Assembly: GCF_011764445.1 (NCBI RefSeq)
Contig: NZ_BLPG01000001.1
Coordinates: 7,767,001-7,831,000 of the forward strand
Length of the DNA: 64,000 bases
DNA from: Phytohabitans rumicis
GTDB taxonomy: Bacteria; Actinomycetota; Actinomycetes; Mycobacteriales; Micromonosporaceae
Reading direction: 5' to 3'
Shown: positions 63,316 to 64,000 of the stretch, one piece after another
How the letters are laid out: each line of letters begins with the position of its first letter
Numbering within the stretch: position 1 is the first letter of the stretch
Notes under the pieces: model-generated
The model's database searches: none
Told to the model about the DNA's origin: nothing
What the model saw: only the letters and a program-made list of their open reading frames with translations
Position numbers and translations under genes: made by a program

Positions 63316-64000
63316 ATGAAGACCCCCGCCCGCAGGTGGCGCGCCGTGGGTGCCGCGCTCGTCGCCGTCGCATTCGCTGGCGTCGCGACCGCCTGCTCGT
63401 CCTCGTCCTCCGACGACGGCTCCTCGGAAGGCGGCGGCACGTACGCCATCTGGGACCCGTATCCGCAGTTCAACGACGACTCCGCCTGGGTGAAGCTGCT
63501 GGGGAGCTGTGGCACCTCGGCCGGCGTGACCGTCGAGCGGACCGGCTACGACACCTCCGACCTGACCAACAAGGCACTGCTGGCCGCGCAGCAGGACAAC
63601 TCGCCCGACGTACTGATCATCGACAACCCGGTGATCTCGACGCTCGCCGAGGCGGGCGCGCTCACCACCACCGAGGAGAACAAGCTCGACACGTCGGCCA
63701 TGGAGCCGAACCTGCTCGGCGCCGGACAGAGCGGCGGCAAGACGTACGGCGTCCCGATCGGGGCGAACACCCTGGCCCTCTACTACAACAAGGACCTGCT
63801 GACCAAGGCGGGCGTGGACATCGCACAGGTGAAGGACTGGCCGTCGCTGACCACGGCGCTGGCCAAGGTGAAGGGGGCGGGGAAGAAGGGCATCACCTTC
63901 TCCGCGATCGGCACCGAAGAGGGCAGCTTCCAGTTCCTGCCCTGGTTCTGGGGCTCCGGCGCGCAGCTGACCGCGCTGGACTCGGCGCAGGCGGTCTCCG
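63316..64000 (+). CDS. Sugar ABC transporter substrate-binding lipoprotein, 3' end beyond window
   Basis: The first 228 codons are present. A signal peptide ends in the lipobox ATAC and is followed by a Ser-rich tether. The mature part is a family-1 solute-binding protein (YAIWDPYPQFNDDSAWVKLL, TLALYYNKDLLTKAGVD). ATG 63316 has aggag 8 bases upstream. It is divergent from the LacI gene and preceded by its probable operators. Permease genes are expected to the right, outside the window. The ligand is probably the product of the linked GH39-like enzyme. Confidence 0.9.
   Translation, partial: MKTPARRWRAVGAALVAVAFAGVATACSSSSSDDGSSEGGGTYAIWDPYPQFNDDSAWVKLLGSCGTSAGVTVERTGYDTSDLTNKALLAAQQDNSPDVLIIDNPVISTLAEAGALTTTEENKLDTSAMEPNLLGAGQSGGKTYGVPIGANTLALYYNKDLLTKAGVDIAQVKDWPSLTTALAKVKGAGKKGITFSAIGTEEGSFQFLPWFWGSGAQLTALDSAQAVS

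Overview
This 64 kb window comes from a high-GC actinobacterium. Lineage-typical traits include GAF-ANTAR proteins, ECF41/SigJ-type sigma factors, an amphi-Trp protein, a DUF222/HNH protein, an F420-type PPOX protein and IdeR/DmdR-like iron boxes. I infer a soil or plant-associated member of Micromonosporaceae; the sequence alone does not prove the genus. No rRNA, tRNA, CRISPR array, complete insertion sequence or prophage was found.

Layout. 0-4.5 kb: NmrA-like dehydrogenase, a lone groEL under a CIRCE operator, two GAF-ANTAR proteins. 4.5-13 kb (minus strand): a rhamnogalacturonan-I import and degradation locus (LacI regulator, YesU/DUF1961, YesL, LplA/B/C-type ABC importer, PL26-like exo-lyase). 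13-15 kb: three small proteins, then 0.4 kb of repeats. 15-18.4 kb: secreted PL9 pectate lyase beside an ECF sigma factor coupled to a membrane protein. 18.4-25.6 kb: two divergent ferric-siderophore importers with iron boxes and one ATPase. 25.6-28.3 kb: SigJ, NDH-2 and a freestanding SnoaL-like domain. 28.3-33.8 kb: accessory region (DUF222/HNH protein, transposase remnant, acetyltransferase, decayed arsenic-resistance genes, anchored secreted protein, small NTPase). 33.8-40.6 kb: GntR regulator, NitT/Tau-type ABC importer, 4-oxalomesaconate-tautomerase-like protein, extradiol dioxygenase, LUD protein. 40.7-44.5 kb: a second SigJ, a small secreted protein, a large secreted M4 protease. 44.5-50.3 kb: arabinan locus (GH51, ABC importer, LacI). 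50.4-53.2 kb: SRPBCC-ArsR pair, SWIM-TerD pair, PPOX enzyme. 53.3-56.7 kb: secreted GH127-like enzyme with an inserted LamG domain. 56.9-60.2 kb: GGDEF protein, acyl-ACP desaturase, PlsC-like acyltransferase. 60.2-64 kb: secreted GH39-like/ricin enzyme, LacI regulator and a sugar-binding lipoprotein running off the right edge.

The unifying theme is plant pectin use. PL9 and PL26 fit the galacturonate/rhamnogalacturonan backbone; GH51, GH127 and GH39-like enzymes fit arabinose-containing side chains. Three LacI regulators and three sugar-ABC systems serve these loci. Two iron-uptake systems and an aromatic-ring-cleavage locus complete a rhizosphere-like profile.

A caution: about a dozen otherwise well-conserved genes are broken by an apparent loss of exactly one base, usually in a short G or C run. 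The uniform sign suggests consensus under-calling of homopolymers rather than widespread gene decay. Corrected gene spans are given, and each break is recorded in its entry.
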